Origin: Luteibacter sp. Sphag1AF
GTDB lineage: Bacteria > Pseudomonadota > Gammaproteobacteria > Xanthomonadales > Rhodanobacteraceae
DNA length: 64,000 bases
NCBI RefSeq assembly: GCF_014192715.1
Contig: NZ_JACHYH010000011.1
Location: 1 to 64,000, forward strand
Reading direction: 5' to 3'
Shown here: positions 49,795 to 60,890 of the stretch, in pieces
Layout of the letters: the number at the start of each line of letters is the position of its first letter
How positions within the stretch are numbered: position 1 is the first letter of the stretch
Program-made: the position numbers and the translations under genes
The notes under the pieces: model-generated
What the model was told of the DNA's origin: nothing
Seen by the model: only the letters and a program-made list of their open reading frames with translations
Databases searched by the model: none

Positions 49795-52236
49795 ATGAAC
49801 CGTTCGTTGAAGCTGTCCATCATGCTGGCGCTTGCCGTCGGTACGGGCCAGGTACTGGCGCAGAACCTGGGCCAGGTCCAGGTCAAGTCGACCGTCGATC
49901 AGCCGTTGCTGGCGGAAATTCCGCTCTCGGGTGTGTCCGGCGACAATATCCACGTCACGCTGGCCTCCGAAGACGCCTTCAGCCAGGCGGGCATCAATCG
50001 CAAGGGCCTGCCGGTCGAACTGCAATTTGTGGTCAGCCGCAATGCGCAGGGTCAGTCGGTCATCCGCGTCACCAGTGCCGAGCCGGTACGTGACACGTAT
50101 CTGGACTTCCTGGTCGAAGTGAATGCGGGCGGCAGCAAGGTCGTGCGCGAAGTGACCATGCTTCTGGACCCGCCGCGCTTTGGCGGTGCTGCGCCGGCCA
50201 GTTCGGCCGCCGGCGTCCCCAGCCGCACCTCTCCGGTGCCGTCGCGTTCGTCGTCGCCGACCACCGAATCCAGCGCGCCTGCACCGTCCCGCACCAGCTC
50301 CTTTGCTGGCGCGCCGACCCAGCCGGTCAGCCACCACACGCCGGCCAGCGGCACCATCGGCCCGGTCCAGCGCGGCCAGACCCTGTCCACCATCGCCCGC
50401 GAAGCGGCCGGCGGCAGCGACATGAATCGCATGCTGGTGGCCTTGCAGAAGGCCAACCCGGACGCGTTCTACCGCGACAACATGAATGCGCTGAAGACGG
50501 GTGTCGTTCTGCGCGTACCCAGTCCGGAAGACGTACAGGCCCTCACCGCTGCGGCGGCGCTGGCTGAAGTGCGTCGTCAGAATGAAGACTGGCGCGGCGG
50601 CAGTGCCCGCGCGCCGTCGGCAGTGGCAGACGCCGCCGCCACCGGTCAGGCCGCTCCGGCCGCATCGGGCAAGAAATCCCCCAGCGACCGTCTGGCGCTC
50701 GCGCCGGCCGCCGAAGGCGGCGACAGTGCTTCCACTCGCGCCGGAACGGCAGGCGGCAAGGGTGATGCCGCCGTGGCTGGCCTCAAACAGCAACTGGCCA
50801 CCACGCAGGAATCGCTCGCTTCCATGAAGCAGCAGGGTGCGGAGCTGAAATCCCGCATCGGCGATCTGGAAGAGATCAACCAGAAAAACACGCGGCTTCT
50901 GAGCCTGAAAGACTCGGAAATCGCTGAATTGCAGCGCAAGCTGGCCGAAGCGCACAAGGCAGCGGGCCAGCCGGCCGAGCCGGTCGCTGCCGCAACGACG
51001 CCCGTGGCTGCCGCACCCGCCGCGGCTGCCACCAGCCCGGCCGCAGCGGCACCTGCCGCCAGCACGCCTGCGGCCAGCGCTTCGGTCGCTGCCGTTCCGG
51101 CACCCGGCGCCACCGTCGCCATCACGCCGATCAAGGATGCTGCGCCCGCAGCCTCCGCGCCGAAGCCGCCCGTGGCCACGCCGTCCACGCCGCACATCAC
51201 GCCCGTGGCGCCCACCGCCGCGCCGGAGTGGTACATGCAGCCGCTGGTCTGGGGTGCCGGCGGCATCGTGATCCTACTGGGTCTGCTGGCCGCCGTTTTT
51301 GGTCGCCGCAAGAAGCCGGTTGCCGCGGTAAGCAACTCGTCGCTGGCCGATCGCTTCGGTGATGAGCAGGCGTTCGACAGCTTTGGCCACACCGACGAGC
51401 TGGACAAGGATCAGCGCGAACTGCTCGACGCGCTGGCCGAACATCCGGACGACGTGGGCCTGCACCTGGAACTGGTCAGCCTCTATTACGGCCGTCGCGA
51501 CGTCGACCACTTTGAAGCCGCTGCCGAAGCCATGTACGCCCACGTGGCCGACCCGGAACAGGCCGAGTGGCAGGAAGTGGTCACGATGGGTGAAGACCTC
51601 GTTCCCAGCCACCCGCTGTTCGGTGGCACGGGCCAGTCGCCCGACGAGGACGAAGACGGTCACCAAGCCGCTGCGCTGGAAGAATTCGACCTTGGCAGTT
51701 ACGTGGTCACCCCGCAGGAGCCTGAGCGCCCCAGCGCCACCACGCCGCTGAAACACAGCGAATACCACTTCAATTTCGACCTGACGCCGCAGCAGCGCGC
51801 CGATGCCGAAACCCACGCCACGGCACCGGACGTGTTCGCTGTGAACGCGGAAGAGTCGCCGTACATCGAGCCGCTTTACGTTGACCCGCAGCCGCATCAC
51901 GACGATGCGCCGCTATCGGCCTTCGACGACGTGCTGCCGCCGGAGACCGTGCACCATCTGCCGGTCAGCGATACGCCGGCACCGGCCGTTGAGCCGGAGC
52001 TGCCGTCCACGTGGAAGTTTGACGAGCCGGAATTCGGTGAGGAGCCGGTTTACGCGGCAGACACCGAGAACGAAGGCTTCAGCGACGACCCGGTGGACAC
52101 CAAGCTGGACCTGGCCCGCGCCTATCTGGACATGGGTGACGCCGATGGCGCCCGCGCCATGCTGGACGAAGTGATCGTGGAAGGCTCGCAGATGCAGAAG
52201 GACACGGCCCGCCGTCTCCTGAGCGACATCGGCTGA
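49795..52236 (+). CDS. fimV: FimV-like motility/polarity protein
   Basis: An 813-residue inner-membrane protein of the FimV/HubP type, which organises the pole and type IV pili. A signal peptide is followed by the FimV N-terminal domain ([13 protein letters not shown]), a periplasmic LysM domain near residues 180-245 ([14 protein letters not shown]), a coiled coil, an alanine/proline-rich linker, and a transmembrane helix at about 480-500 ([15 protein letters not shown]). An acidic cytoplasmic region and the C-terminal FimV domain ([15 protein letters not shown]) end the protein. The ATG at 49795 follows GGGGGAAGTGATTG. Confidence 0.92.
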   Translation: MNRSLKLSIMLALAVGTGQVLAQNLGQVQVKSTVDQPLLAEIPLSGVSGDNIHVTLASEDAFSQAGINRKGLPVELQFVVSRNAQGQSVIRVTSAEPVRDTYLDFLVEVNAGGSKVVREVTMLLDPPRFGGAAPASSAAGVPSRTSPVPSRSSSPTTESSAPAPSRTSSFAGAPTQPVSHHTPASGTIGPVQRGQTLSTIAREAAGGSDMNRMLVALQKANPDAFYRDNMNALKTGVVLRVPSPEDVQALTAAAALAEVRRQNEDWRGGSARAPSAVADAAATGQAAPAASGKKSPSDRLALAPAAEGGDSASTRAGTAGGKGDAAVAGLKQQLATTQESLASMKQQGAELKSRIGDLEEINQKNTRLLSLKDSEIAELQRKLAEAHKAAGQPAEPVAAATTPVAAAPAAAATSPAAAAPAASTPAASASVAAVPAPGATVAITPIKDAAPAASAPKPPVATPSTPHITPVAPTAAPEWYMQPLVWGAGGIVILLGLLAAVFGRRKKPVAAVSNSSLADRFGDEQAFDSFGHTDELDKDQRELLDALAEHPDDVGLHLELVSLYYGRRDVDHFEAAAEAMYAHVADPEQAEWQEVVTMGEDLVPSHPLFGGTGQSPDEDEDGHQAAALEEFDLGSYVVTPQEPERPSATTPLKHSEYHFNFDLTPQQRADAETHATAPDVFAVNAEESPYIEPLYVDPQPHHDDAPLSAFDDVLPPETVHHLPVSDTPAPAVEPELPSTWKFDEPEFGEEPVYAADTENEGFSDDPVDTKLDLARAYLDMGDADGARAMLDEVIVEGSQMQKDTARRLLSDIG

Positions 52237-52265
52237 CCGTTTGATCGTAAGAGTTGTCTCGCAAG

Positions 52266-52288
52266 AAGCCGGCGCAAGCCGGCTTTTT
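52266..52288 (+). terminator. Terminator after fimV
   Basis: AAGCCGGC with its complement forms an 8-bp stem with a GCAA loop and is followed by TTTTT. It lies about 30 bases after the fimV stop and separates it from truA. Confidence 0.85.
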
Positions 52289-52336
52289 GCGTTGGGTGGT
52301 ACTCTTGCCCATTCCTCCGGTTACCCTTCTGGCTCC

Positions 52337-53104
52337 ATGCGTATCGCTCTAGGCGTCGAATACGACGGCACCGACTTCTTTGGCTGGCAGCGTCTCAGCC
52401 ACGCCTCGACCGTGCAGGGCGCGCTTGAGTCGGCCCTGACCCGCGTTGCCAATCATCCTGTGGAAGTGACCGCATCCGGCCGTACGGATGCGGGCGTGCA
52501 CGGTCGCTGCCAGGTGGTCCATTTCGACACTGATGTCGTGCGTGACATGCGCGGATGGATTCTGGGTGCATGCTCCAACCTGCCGCATACCGTGGCGGTG
52601 ACCTGGGCGCAGCCGGTGGCCGACGACTTCCACGCACGCTTCTCGGCCCGCGCACGCCAGTACCGTTATCGCATCCTGCCGCGCATGGTCCGCCCTGCGC
52701 TGGACGCCCGCTTCGTGGCGTGGGAGCGTCGCGCGCTGGATACCGACGCGATGCATGAAGCGGCCCAGGCTCTCATCGGCGAACACGACTTTTCCGCGTT
52801 CCGCGCCATCCAGTGCCAGGCCGCGCATGCGCGCCGCAATGTGCACTCGATTCGCGTGCTGCGAGAAGACCGCCACGTGGTCGTGGAGATTCAGGCCAAT
52901 GCCTTCCTGCACCACATGGTCCGCAACATTGTGGGGTCGCTGCTGGTCATCGGTCGTGGCGAGCAGTCGCTTGGCTGGATGGGCGAACTGCTGGAAGGGC
53001 GCAATCGCGAAGTCGCGGGCGCAACCGCACCGGCCGAGGGTCTGACTTTCCTTGGTCCGCGTTACGAGGCGCACTGGGGCCTTCCGGCCGAGGTCACGCT
53101 ATGA
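52337..53104 (+). CDS. truA: tRNA pseudouridine(38-40) synthase TruA
   Basis: A 255-residue pseudouridine synthase acting on the tRNA anticodon arm. The catalytic aspartate lies in [10 protein letters not shown], and FAWxR-like [12 protein letters not shown] and [13 protein letters not shown] are further TruA blocks. The ATG at 52337 starts the conserved GVEYDGT fold directly. It overlaps trpF by 4 bases (ATGA), a conserved linkage in this group. Confidence 0.96.
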   Translation: MRIALGVEYDGTDFFGWQRLSHASTVQGALESALTRVANHPVEVTASGRTDAGVHGRCQVVHFDTDVVRDMRGWILGACSNLPHTVAVTWAQPVADDFHARFSARARQYRYRILPRMVRPALDARFVAWERRALDTDAMHEAAQALIGEHDFSAFRAIQCQAAHARRNVHSIRVLREDRHVVVEIQANAFLHHMVRNIVGSLLVIGRGEQSLGWMGELLEGRNREVAGATAPAEGLTFLGPRYEAHWGLPAEVTL

Positions 53105-53730
53105 GAACCCGCATTAAGTGCTGTGGCATCACCCGTGCTGAAGACGCGCAACGCGCCGCTGAGCTCGGCGCCGATGCCATCGGCTTTGTGTTCACCCGCC
53201 GCAGCAAGCGTTTCATCGAACCGGCCGCTGCCGCGCGTATCCGCGCGATGGTGCCCCCGTTTGTGAGCGTGGTCGCGCTGATGATGGATGACGATGAGGC
53301 CTGGGTGCGCGAGGTCATCGAGGTCGTGAAGCCGGACATGCTCCAGTTCCATGGCGAAGAAACCGACGAGGCGTGCGCGGCGTTTGGCCTGCGCTACCTC
53401 AAGGCCATCGCCATGGGCGAGGGCGAGCCGGCGCTGGCGCGCCTGCATCAGTATCCGGGCGCATCCGGCCTGCTGCTGGACGGGCATGGCCTGGGGCAGA
53501 TGGGTGGCAGTGGCCATCGTTTCGACTGGTCGCTGATGCCCGCCGGCCTGACCCAGCCGCTGCTGCTGGCCGGAGGCCTTACCGAACACAACGTTGCAGA
53601 GGCGATTGCCATCGCCAGGCCTTATGCCGTGGACGTCTCAAGCGGGATCGAGACATCGCCGGGCATCAAGGATGAGGCTAAGATGGAACGCTTCATTTCC
53701 GCCGTACACCAGGCGTCCGCCCACCGCTGA
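53101..53730 (+). CDS. trpF: Phosphoribosylanthranilate isomerase
   Basis: A 209-residue TIM barrel that converts phosphoribosylanthranilate to the carboxyphenylamino form in tryptophan synthesis. The opening [11 protein letters not shown] supplies the catalytic cysteine, QFHGEE is the mid-barrel motif and VDVSSGIE supplies the aspartate and phosphate-binding end. Separate from trpC, which is not in the window. trpB follows 30 bases later. Confidence 0.96.
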   Translation: MRTRIKCCGITRAEDAQRAAELGADAIGFVFTRRSKRFIEPAAAARIRAMVPPFVSVVALMMDDDEAWVREVIEVVKPDMLQFHGEETDEACAAFGLRYLKAIAMGEGEPALARLHQYPGASGLLLDGHGLGQMGGSGHRFDWSLMPAGLTQPLLLAGGLTEHNVAEAIAIARPYAVDVSSGIETSPGIKDEAKMERFISAVHQASAHR

Positions 53731-53760
53731 CGCCCAAAGCCACCACAGGTAACGCAAGGC

Positions 53761-54968
<1,208 letters not shown>

Positions 54969-54972
<4 letters not shown>

Positions 54973-55778
54973 AGACCCGTTTTGAACGTCGATTTGCCGA
55001 GCTGAAAGCAGCCGGCCGTACGGGCCTCATTCCGTTTGTGACGGCAGGCGATCCGCTGCCCGAAGCTGTGGTGCCGATGCTGCATGCGCTGGTCGCAGGC
55101 GGTGCAGATGTCATCGAACTGGGGGTGCCGTTTTCCGATCCCATGGCCGACGGCCCGGTGATCCAGCACGCCAGCGAACGCGCCATTGCGCGCGGTGTGG
55201 GCTTGAAGACCGTGCTTGGATGGGTGGCCGAATTCCGGCAGACCGATGCGGATACGCCCATCGTGCTGATGGGCTATCTCAACCCGCTGGAAATGTACGG
55301 TTACGAACGCTTCGCCACCGACGCCGTAGCTGCGGGCGTGGACGGCGTGCTGCTCGTGGATTGCCCCATCGAAGAGGCTCATGTGCTTGAGCCGCTGCGT
55401 GCTGCGGGCCTCGATCAGATCCTTCTCGCATCGCCCACCACCGCACCCGCGCGTATGGAGCGGCTCTGCAAGGCATCATCAGGATTCCTGTACTATGTGT
55501 CCTTTGCCGGCATTACCGGCAGTGCCCAGCTCAGCACCGACGACATCGCAGCCCGCGTGGCCGCCATTCGCACGGCATCGAGCGCTCCGGTCGCTGTCGG
55601 TTTCGGCGTTCGCAATGCGGGCAGCGCCGTGGCAATCGCCGCGTTCGCCGACGCGGTGGTTATCGGAAGCGCGTTGGTCGAGCGCCTTGCCGAGGCCACT
55701 TCGGTCGACGATGCCGCCACGCGTGCACACGACTTTCTCGCGCCGATCCGGGCCGCGCTCGATGCGCGCAAGGGTTGA
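54969..55778 (+). CDS. trpA: Tryptophan synthase alpha subunit
   Basis: A 269-residue TIM barrel that splits indole-3-glycerol phosphate. Catalytic residues are visible as glutamate in [10 protein letters not shown] and aspartate in the [12 protein letters not shown] segment. The phosphate-binding GFGVRN loop is near the end. GTG start at 54969 in the overlap with trpB. accD follows 25 bases after the stop. Confidence 0.97.
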
Positions 55779-55803
55779 GCCGGGTTAATACTGGAGGGAT
55801 GGT

Positions 55804-56673
55804 ATGAATTGGTTGCAGAAAATCATGACGCCGAAGACCCGCGCGCAAAGCGCGACCGGCGGCAAGGGCAAGGTGCCCGAAGGTGTCTGGGAAAAGTGCG
55901 CGGGTTGCGGCACCGTGCTGTATCGCCCGGAACTCGAAAAGTCGTTGATGGTGTGCCCGAAGTGCGGTCATCACCACGCCATTGGCGCGCGTGCGCGCCT
56001 GTCGGCCTTCTTTGACGAAGGCAGCACCACCGAACTCTGGCCGAAGCTTGAGCCGGTGGATGCGCTGAAGTTCAAGGATCAGAAAAAGTACAAGGACCGC
56101 ATCATCGCGGCGCAGAAGTCCACGGGCGAAAAAGACGCGCTGCTGGCCATGTCCGGCAAGCTGCTTGATCGTCCGCTCGTGGCGGTCGCGTTTGAATATG
56201 CCTTCATGGGTGGTTCCATGGGGTCGGTGGTGGGCGAGAAGTTTGCCCGTGCGGCCGAACTGGCGCTGGCTGAGCGCAGCGGCCTGGTGTGCTTCGCAGC
56301 CACGGGTGGCGCGCGCATGCAGGAAGGCCTGTTCTCGCTGATGCAGATGGCCAAGACGTCGGCAGCACTTGCACGCATGCGTGATGCTGGCGTTCCGTAC
56401 ATCTCGGTGCTTACGTATCCGACCACGGGCGGCGTGTCGGCAAGCCTTGGCATGCTGGGCGACGTCAATGTTGCGGAGCCGAAGGCGCTGATAGGTTTTG
56501 CCGGTCCCCGCGTCATCGAGCAGACCGTGCGCGAAACGCTGCCCGAAGGCTTCCAGCGTTCGGAGTTCCTGGTGGACCACGGTGCCGTGGACGTCATCGT
56601 GGACCGTCGCGAAATGCGCGACAAGCTGGGCGCCATGCTCGGCGTGCTGTCGAAGGCACCGCGCGCGGCGTGA
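55804..56673 (+). CDS. accD: Acetyl-CoA carboxylase carboxyltransferase beta subunit
   Basis: A 289-residue subunit of the first committed enzyme of fatty acid synthesis, partner of AccA. It has an N-terminal zinc ribbon with CAGC and CPKC pairs, then the crotonase-like fold with GARMQEG and [14 protein letters not shown] motifs that bind acetyl-CoA. GGAGGGATGGT precedes the ATG. Linkage to trpFBA is common in this order. Confidence 0.97.
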   Translation: MNWLQKIMTPKTRAQSATGGKGKVPEGVWEKCAGCGTVLYRPELEKSLMVCPKCGHHHAIGARARLSAFFDEGSTTELWPKLEPVDALKFKDQKKYKDRIIAAQKSTGEKDALLAMSGKLLDRPLVAVAFEYAFMGGSMGSVVGEKFARAAELALAERSGLVCFAATGGARMQEGLFSLMQMAKTSAALARMRDAGVPYISVLTYPTTGGVSASLGMLGDVNVAEPKALIGFAGPRVIEQTVRETLPEGFQRSEFLVDHGAVDVIVDRREMRDKLGAMLGVLSKAPRAA

Positions 56674-56688
56674 TGCCGCGCGTATGAA

Positions 56689-57231
56689 TCAGGCGATGGT
56701 GTGGCCCAGCCACACCGACGCGCTGCCCAGACCGCAACCGATGGCAATGGCCGCGAGCACGTCGCTGGGGTAGTGCAGGCCCAGCACTACACGTGACGCG
56801 GCCACCAGCGCCGTGAAGCCGATCAGCAGCGGTGCCAGCATCGGAAAGTACGCCAGCGCCACCACGGTGAACGACACCGCCTGCAACGTGTGACCCGACG
56901 GGAAGCTGAATTCATCCAGCGGCGGCACATGCGCGATCACGCCCGGACAGGTGCGGAACGGACGCGGGCGACGCGTCCAGCGCTTCAGCAGGCGATAAAG
57001 CATCAGTGCCGTGAGCCCGGTCAGAGCCATGTGCGCTGCGGCGATGGCGCCATGCCAGCCGCCCACGATGGCGATCACGCTCATCAGTGCATACCAGAAC
57101 ACGCCATCACCCAGGCGGCTGACGATACCGAAGAACAGGCCAACCGCGCGGCGTGCGCCCCAGCGATTGGCAGCGACGCACATGCGGCGGTCGAGCGTGA
57201 TTTTAGGCGACGATGGCGGCAGGACGTTCAT
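56689..57231 (-). CDS. PAP2 family membrane phosphatase
   Basis: A 180-residue PAP2 protein with about five membrane helices and the three acid-phosphatase motifs: KWTRRPRPF, FPSGHTLQA and SRVVLGLHYPSD. It dephosphorylates a lipid phosphate such as undecaprenyl or phosphatidylglycerol phosphate. The start at 57231 overlaps the end of the upstream glycosyltransferase gene by 29 bases, so coupling is likely. It converges with accD. Confidence 0.85.
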   Translation of the reverse strand: MNVLPPSSPKITLDRRMCVAANRWGARRAVGLFFGIVSRLGDGVFWYALMSVIAIVGGWHGAIAAAHMALTGLTALMLYRLLKRWTRRPRPFRTCPGVIAHVPPLDEFSFPSGHTLQAVSFTVVALAYFPMLAPLLIGFTALVAASRVVLGLHYPSDVLAAIAIGCGLGSASVWLGHTIA

Positions 57232-58363
57232 GGCGTGTTTCCTCGGCAAGCGAGCGCAGGAGACCTTCAAAGTCGGCGATCACGACGTCGGGCGAAAGCG
57301 ATGACACGCTGATGCACGCGGCGGTTCCCATGGTGCGTCGGGTCGGAATGTCGGCACCCAAAGCCGCGCTTCGTTCAATGAATCCGGCCTCGTTTCCCGG
57401 CACCACGCGGATGCCGTTCTGGCCGTTGTGGATGTGTTCTCGCGCCGCGCCCTCGCTGTATGCCACCACCGGCAAACCGGAAGCCATGGCTTCCAGCAGC
57501 ACGTTGCCGAAGGTTTCGCTCAGGCTGGGAAAAACGAAGAGGTCGGCGCTTGCATAGGTGGCGGCCAGCACGTCACCGCGCTGCACACCGGTAAAGATGA
57601 AATCGGGATTGGCCTCGGCCAGTGCGGCACGCGCCGGGCCGTCACCCACCCACACGTAGCGTGCGTCGGGCACGCGACGCTGCAGGGCGCGGAATGCAGC
57701 CACGGCCAGCGGCAGATTCTTTTCAGGCGCGATGCGTCCGACGTACAGCACGACCGGCGTGTCCTCGTCCACGCCCCATTGCGCGCGCAGCGAGGCATCC
57801 CGTCGCGACGGATGAAACTGGCGCGTGTCCACGGCACGACGCAGCAGGCGCACGTTGTGCACGCCCATGCTCGCCAGTTCGTCGGCCAGTGCGTTGGTTG
57901 GCACCAGGGTCGATCCGCTACGACGGTGAAAGCGGGCCAGGTAGCCACGCACCAGCGGCGTCAGCAGGCCGATGCCGTAGTGGTCGGCGTAGGTGTCAAA
58001 GCGCGTGTGGAAGCCGGTGGAGACCGGAATGCCCAGGCGCCGGGCGGCACTGACCGCGCTCCAGCCGAGCGGGCCTTCGGTGGCCACATAGATCGCGTCG
58101 GGGCGAACCTCGCGCCAGCGGCGTTCCAGCGTGAAGCGGGCGGGAAGGCCGAAACGCAGGCCCGAATAGCGGGGCAGGCTGACGCCCGTGGCATCCAGGG
58201 TTTCGATGGAAGCCTCCGGGGCCGTATCGCGCTCGGCGCGATAAGGGCGGACCAGGTCGACGGTATGTCCACGACGGGCCATGCCCTGAGCCAGTGCCCG
58301 AACGGTCAGCGCCACGCCGTTGACCTCCGGCGGGTAGGTTTCACTGACGATGCCGATGCGCAT
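57203..58363 (-). CDS. Glycosyltransferase family 4 protein
   Basis: A 386-residue GT-B fold enzyme. The N-terminal acceptor half starts with GIVSETYPPEVNGVA. The C-terminal donor half has VLYVGRIAPEKNL and the EX7E motif (SETFGNVLLEAMASGLPVVA). The opening resembles lipid-linked alpha-mannosyl- or glucosyltransferases of the MgtA type. Paired with a lipid phosphatase, it may build a glycolipid, but donor and acceptor are not known. The ATG at 58363 was chosen because the conserved fold begins there. Confidence 0.85.
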   Translation of the reverse strand: MRIGIVSETYPPEVNGVALTVRALAQGMARRGHTVDLVRPYRAERDTAPEASIETLDATGVSLPRYSGLRFGLPARFTLERRWREVRPDAIYVATEGPLGWSAVSAARRLGIPVSTGFHTRFDTYADHYGIGLLTPLVRGYLARFHRRSGSTLVPTNALADELASMGVHNVRLLRRAVDTRQFHPSRRDASLRAQWGVDEDTPVVLYVGRIAPEKNLPLAVAAFRALQRRVPDARYVWVGDGPARAALAEANPDFIFTGVQRGDVLAATYASADLFVFPSLSETFGNVLLEAMASGLPVVAYSEGAAREHIHNGQNGIRVVPGNEAGFIERSAALGADIPTRRTMGTAACISVSSLSPDVVIADFEGLLRSLAEETRHERPAAIVA

Positions 58364-58516
58364 GGCGGTGCCTGTTGGCGGGGGCTCAGGAGCATGCTGA
58401 GCCCGGCCCATGTCGCCCGGGTGATCGGCGCATGACGGCAAGATGACGGTTGCGGCTGGGGTTCATCCCTCCGCTTCGGGTAAAATCGCGCTTTCGTCTG
58501 TGCCAGATACCTTCCG

Positions 58517-59920
58517 ATGACCGTCCGTACCCGCTTTGCCCCCAGTCCCACCGGCTACCTCCATATTGGCGGTGCCCGTACCGCGCTGTACTGCTGGCTG
58601 GAGGCCCGTCGCCGTGGCGGCACCTTCGTGCTGCGCATCGAGGACACGGATCAGGAGCGCTCCACCCAGGAAGCCGTGCAGGCGATTCTGGATGGCATGA
58701 ACTGGCTCGGCCTGCGTCACGACGAAGGCCCGTTCTACCAGACGCTGCGCATGGATCGTTACCGCGAGGTGGCGGATCGTCTGCTGCGCGAAGGCAAGGC
58801 GTATTACGCCTACGAGAGCAAGGAAGAGATCGAGGCCATGCGCAACGACGCCATGGCCAGGGGTGTAAAGCCGCGCTACAACGGCTACTACCGCGATCGC
58901 AACGAGCCGTACCGCGACGACCCCAACCGCGTGATCCGCTTCAAGAACCCGGTGGGCGGAAGTGTCGTGTTCGACGACAAGGTGAAGGGTCGCATCGAGT
59001 GGTCCAACGAAGAGCTGGACGACCTGGTGATCTTCCGCTCCGATGGCTTCCCCACCTACAACTTCGCCGTTGTGGTGGACGACATCGACATGGGCATCAC
59101 CGAAGTGATCCGTGGCGATGACCACGTCAACAACACGCCGCGCCAGATCAACATCTACCACGCACTTGGCGCACCCGTGCCCGAGTTCGCGCACCTGCCG
59201 ATGATCCTGGGTCCCGATGGCCAGAAGCTGTCCAAGCGCCACGGCGCGGTCAGCGTCATGCAGTATCGCGACGACGGCTTCCTGCCGCACGCGCTGCTCA
59301 ATTATCTGGTTCGCCTGGGCTGGTCGCACGGCGACCAGGAGATCTTCTCCGTCGCTGAAATGAACACGCTGTTCGACGTCAGCGACGTGAACAAGGCGGC
59401 ATCGCGCTTTGATGTGGCCAAGCTCTCGTGGCTCAACCAGCATTACCTCAAGAACGACGATCCGCTGGAACTGGCCGCCGAATTTGAATGGCACCTGCGT
59501 CGCATCGGCATCGACCCGGACCAGGGCCCGGCCCCGGCTGATGTCATCGTCGCGCTGCGTGACCGCGTGCAGACGCTGAAGGAAATGGCCGAGCGTGCCC
59601 GCACGTGGTACGCCCCCATCAGCGAGTGGGACGAGAAGGCCATCGAGAAGCACCTGAAGACCGACACCGCCCCGGCGGCGCTGGAGGATGCGAAGACGCG
59701 TCTGGCCGCACTGGCCGAGTGGACGCCGGTGGCGATTCACGGCGTGGTGGAGCAGGTGGCTGCGGCGCTGGAACTGGGCATGGGCAAGGTCGCGGCGCCG
59801 CTGCGCGTGGCGATGACGGGCACCCAGATTTCGCCCTCCATCGAACACACCATTTACCTGGCTGGCCGTGACGGTGCGCTTGCGCGCATCGACGACGCGC
59901 TGGCCCGCGCCCGCGGCTGA
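58517..59920 (+). CDS. gltX: Glutamyl-tRNA synthetase
   Basis: A 467-residue class I synthetase. The HIGH-type motif lies in [13 protein letters not shown] and the KMSKS-type motif is KLSKRHG. The full-length C-terminal anticodon-binding domain separates it from the short Glu-Q-tRNA synthetase. It is divergent from the glycosyltransferase gene, with 153 bases between. Confidence 0.97.
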   Translation: MTVRTRFAPSPTGYLHIGGARTALYCWLEARRRGGTFVLRIEDTDQERSTQEAVQAILDGMNWLGLRHDEGPFYQTLRMDRYREVADRLLREGKAYYAYESKEEIEAMRNDAMARGVKPRYNGYYRDRNEPYRDDPNRVIRFKNPVGGSVVFDDKVKGRIEWSNEELDDLVIFRSDGFPTYNFAVVVDDIDMGITEVIRGDDHVNNTPRQINIYHALGAPVPEFAHLPMILGPDGQKLSKRHGAVSVMQYRDDGFLPHALLNYLVRLGWSHGDQEIFSVAEMNTLFDVSDVNKAASRFDVAKLSWLNQHYLKNDDPLELAAEFEWHLRRIGIDPDQGPAPADVIVALRDRVQTLKEMAERARTWYAPISEWDEKAIEKHLKTDTAPAALEDAKTRLAALAEWTPVAIHGVVEQVAAALELGMGKVAAPLRVAMTGTQISPSIEHTIYLAGRDGALARIDDALARARG

Positions 59921-59949
59921 TTCGCCGGGAATGCGCCGGCCCGGAGTCC

Positions 59950-60252
59950 ATGTCCTTGGGTGACCTTCTCGACAAGGTCATGCAGGGCGTGGACCCCGCC
60001 GATCCGGCCGCCTTCGGCATCATGTTCGGGCGCCTGATGGCGCTGGTGCCGTGGGGCGCCCTCGTGGCCTGGTCGGTGTTCTTCATCGTGGTGGGGGCAT
60101 TGCTGGGCTGGTGGCGGGGGCGTCTCATGACTGGCGTCGTCTGGGCCATCATCCTCGGGCCGTTCGGCTGGATCATGCCGTTCCTTCCCGCGCGGCGAAA
60201 ACCCGCGTTGCCCCCTCCTTTGCCACCGGCAGGGCCCTCGAAAAAGCGCTGA
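59950..60252 (+). CDS. Small membrane protein of unknown function
   Basis: A 100-residue protein with two hydrophobic helices (residues about 30-52 and 58-78) and a basic, proline-rich tail (ARRKPALPPPLPP). No family recognised. GGAG lies a few bases before the ATG. It sits between gltX and zur on the same strand, 29 bases after gltX. Confidence 0.65.
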   Translation: MSLGDLLDKVMQGVDPADPAAFGIMFGRLMALVPWGALVAWSVFFIVVGALLGWWRGRLMTGVVWAIILGPFGWIMPFLPARRKPALPPPLPPAGPSKKR

Positions 60253-60295
60253 CGCGCCCCGATGGTATGCTCGAGGCCTCCCCGAGGTATTGCCC

Positions 60296-60778
60296 GTGAC
60301 CACCCAGTCCAACCCGCCAGCGCATTCCCATCATCACCATGACGACGCCCGCAGCTTCGTTCGTGCGGTGGAGCATGCCAGTACCGAGCGTGGTCTCCGC
60401 CTGACGCCGTTGCGTCGCGAGGTGTTGCAACTGGTGGCCGCCGCCGGCAAGCCGGTCAAGGCGTACGATCTGCTGGACCGCCTGCGCGAAACGCACGGCA
60501 ATGCGGCGCCGCCCACGGTGTATCGGGCGCTGGATTTCCTGCTGGAGAATGGCTTCATCCACAAGCTGGAATCCATCAACTCCTATGTGTCCTGCCATCA
60601 CCCGGCAGAATCCCATCAGGTGCCGTTCCTCATCTGCGACGTGTGTTCGTGCGCCCAGGAAGTGTGCGACGAGCGCGTGGCTGAACTGATCGAAGCCCAG
60701 GCCAAGGCCTTTGGCTTCCGCCCGCAGGCCCAGACGCTGGAAGTTCACGGCGTGTGCAAGAACTGCCGCGAAGCCTGA
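60296..60778 (+). CDS. zur: Zinc uptake regulator Zur (Fur family)
   Basis: A 160-residue Fur-family repressor. An N-terminal histidine-rich run (HSHHHHDD) precedes the winged helix (RLTPLRREVLQLVAAAGKPVKAYDLL, PPTVYRALDFLLENG). The C-terminal dimerisation domain has CDVCSCAQEVC and a closing CKNC for the structural zinc. The pairing with a ZnuD-like receptor, a CDF exporter and a Zur-box palindrome supports Zur rather than Fur or PerR. The start is a GTG at 60296 behind GAGG. An upstream TTG is less likely. Confidence 0.93.
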   Translation: MTTQSNPPAHSHHHHDDARSFVRAVEHASTERGLRLTPLRREVLQLVAAAGKPVKAYDLLDRLRETHGNAAPPTVYRALDFLLENGFIHKLESINSYVSCHHPAESHQVPFLICDVCSCAQEVCDERVAELIEAQAKAFGFRPQAQTLEVHGVCKNCREA

Positions 60779-60798
60779 TCGCCGTTCCTGGCGTTCCG

Positions 60799-60822
60799 GT
60801 GGGAGCAAGCTCGCTTTCCACC
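60799..60822. repeat. REP-like palindrome after zur
   Basis: GTGGGAGCAAGCTCGCTTTCCAC is an imperfect palindrome that shares the GTGGGAGC core with the perfect one at 12601-12622. It lies about 20 bases after the zur stop and just before the TonB receptor terminator. Confidence 0.4.
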
Positions 60823-60828
60823 CAGGCG

Positions 60829-60876
60829 AAAAAAAACCGCCACTCACCCCGGGGGAAGTCGGGATGAGTGACGGCT
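60829..60876 (-). terminator. Terminator of the TonB-dependent receptor gene
   Basis: On the minus strand a stem of about 15 bp with one mismatch (GCCGTCACTCATCCC pairing with its counterpart, loop about 10) is followed by eight T residues. It begins about 15 bases after the receptor stop. The convergent zur gene ends about 50 bases away and may use the same structure. Confidence 0.85.
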
Positions 60877-60890
60877 CCGTGGATGCGCGG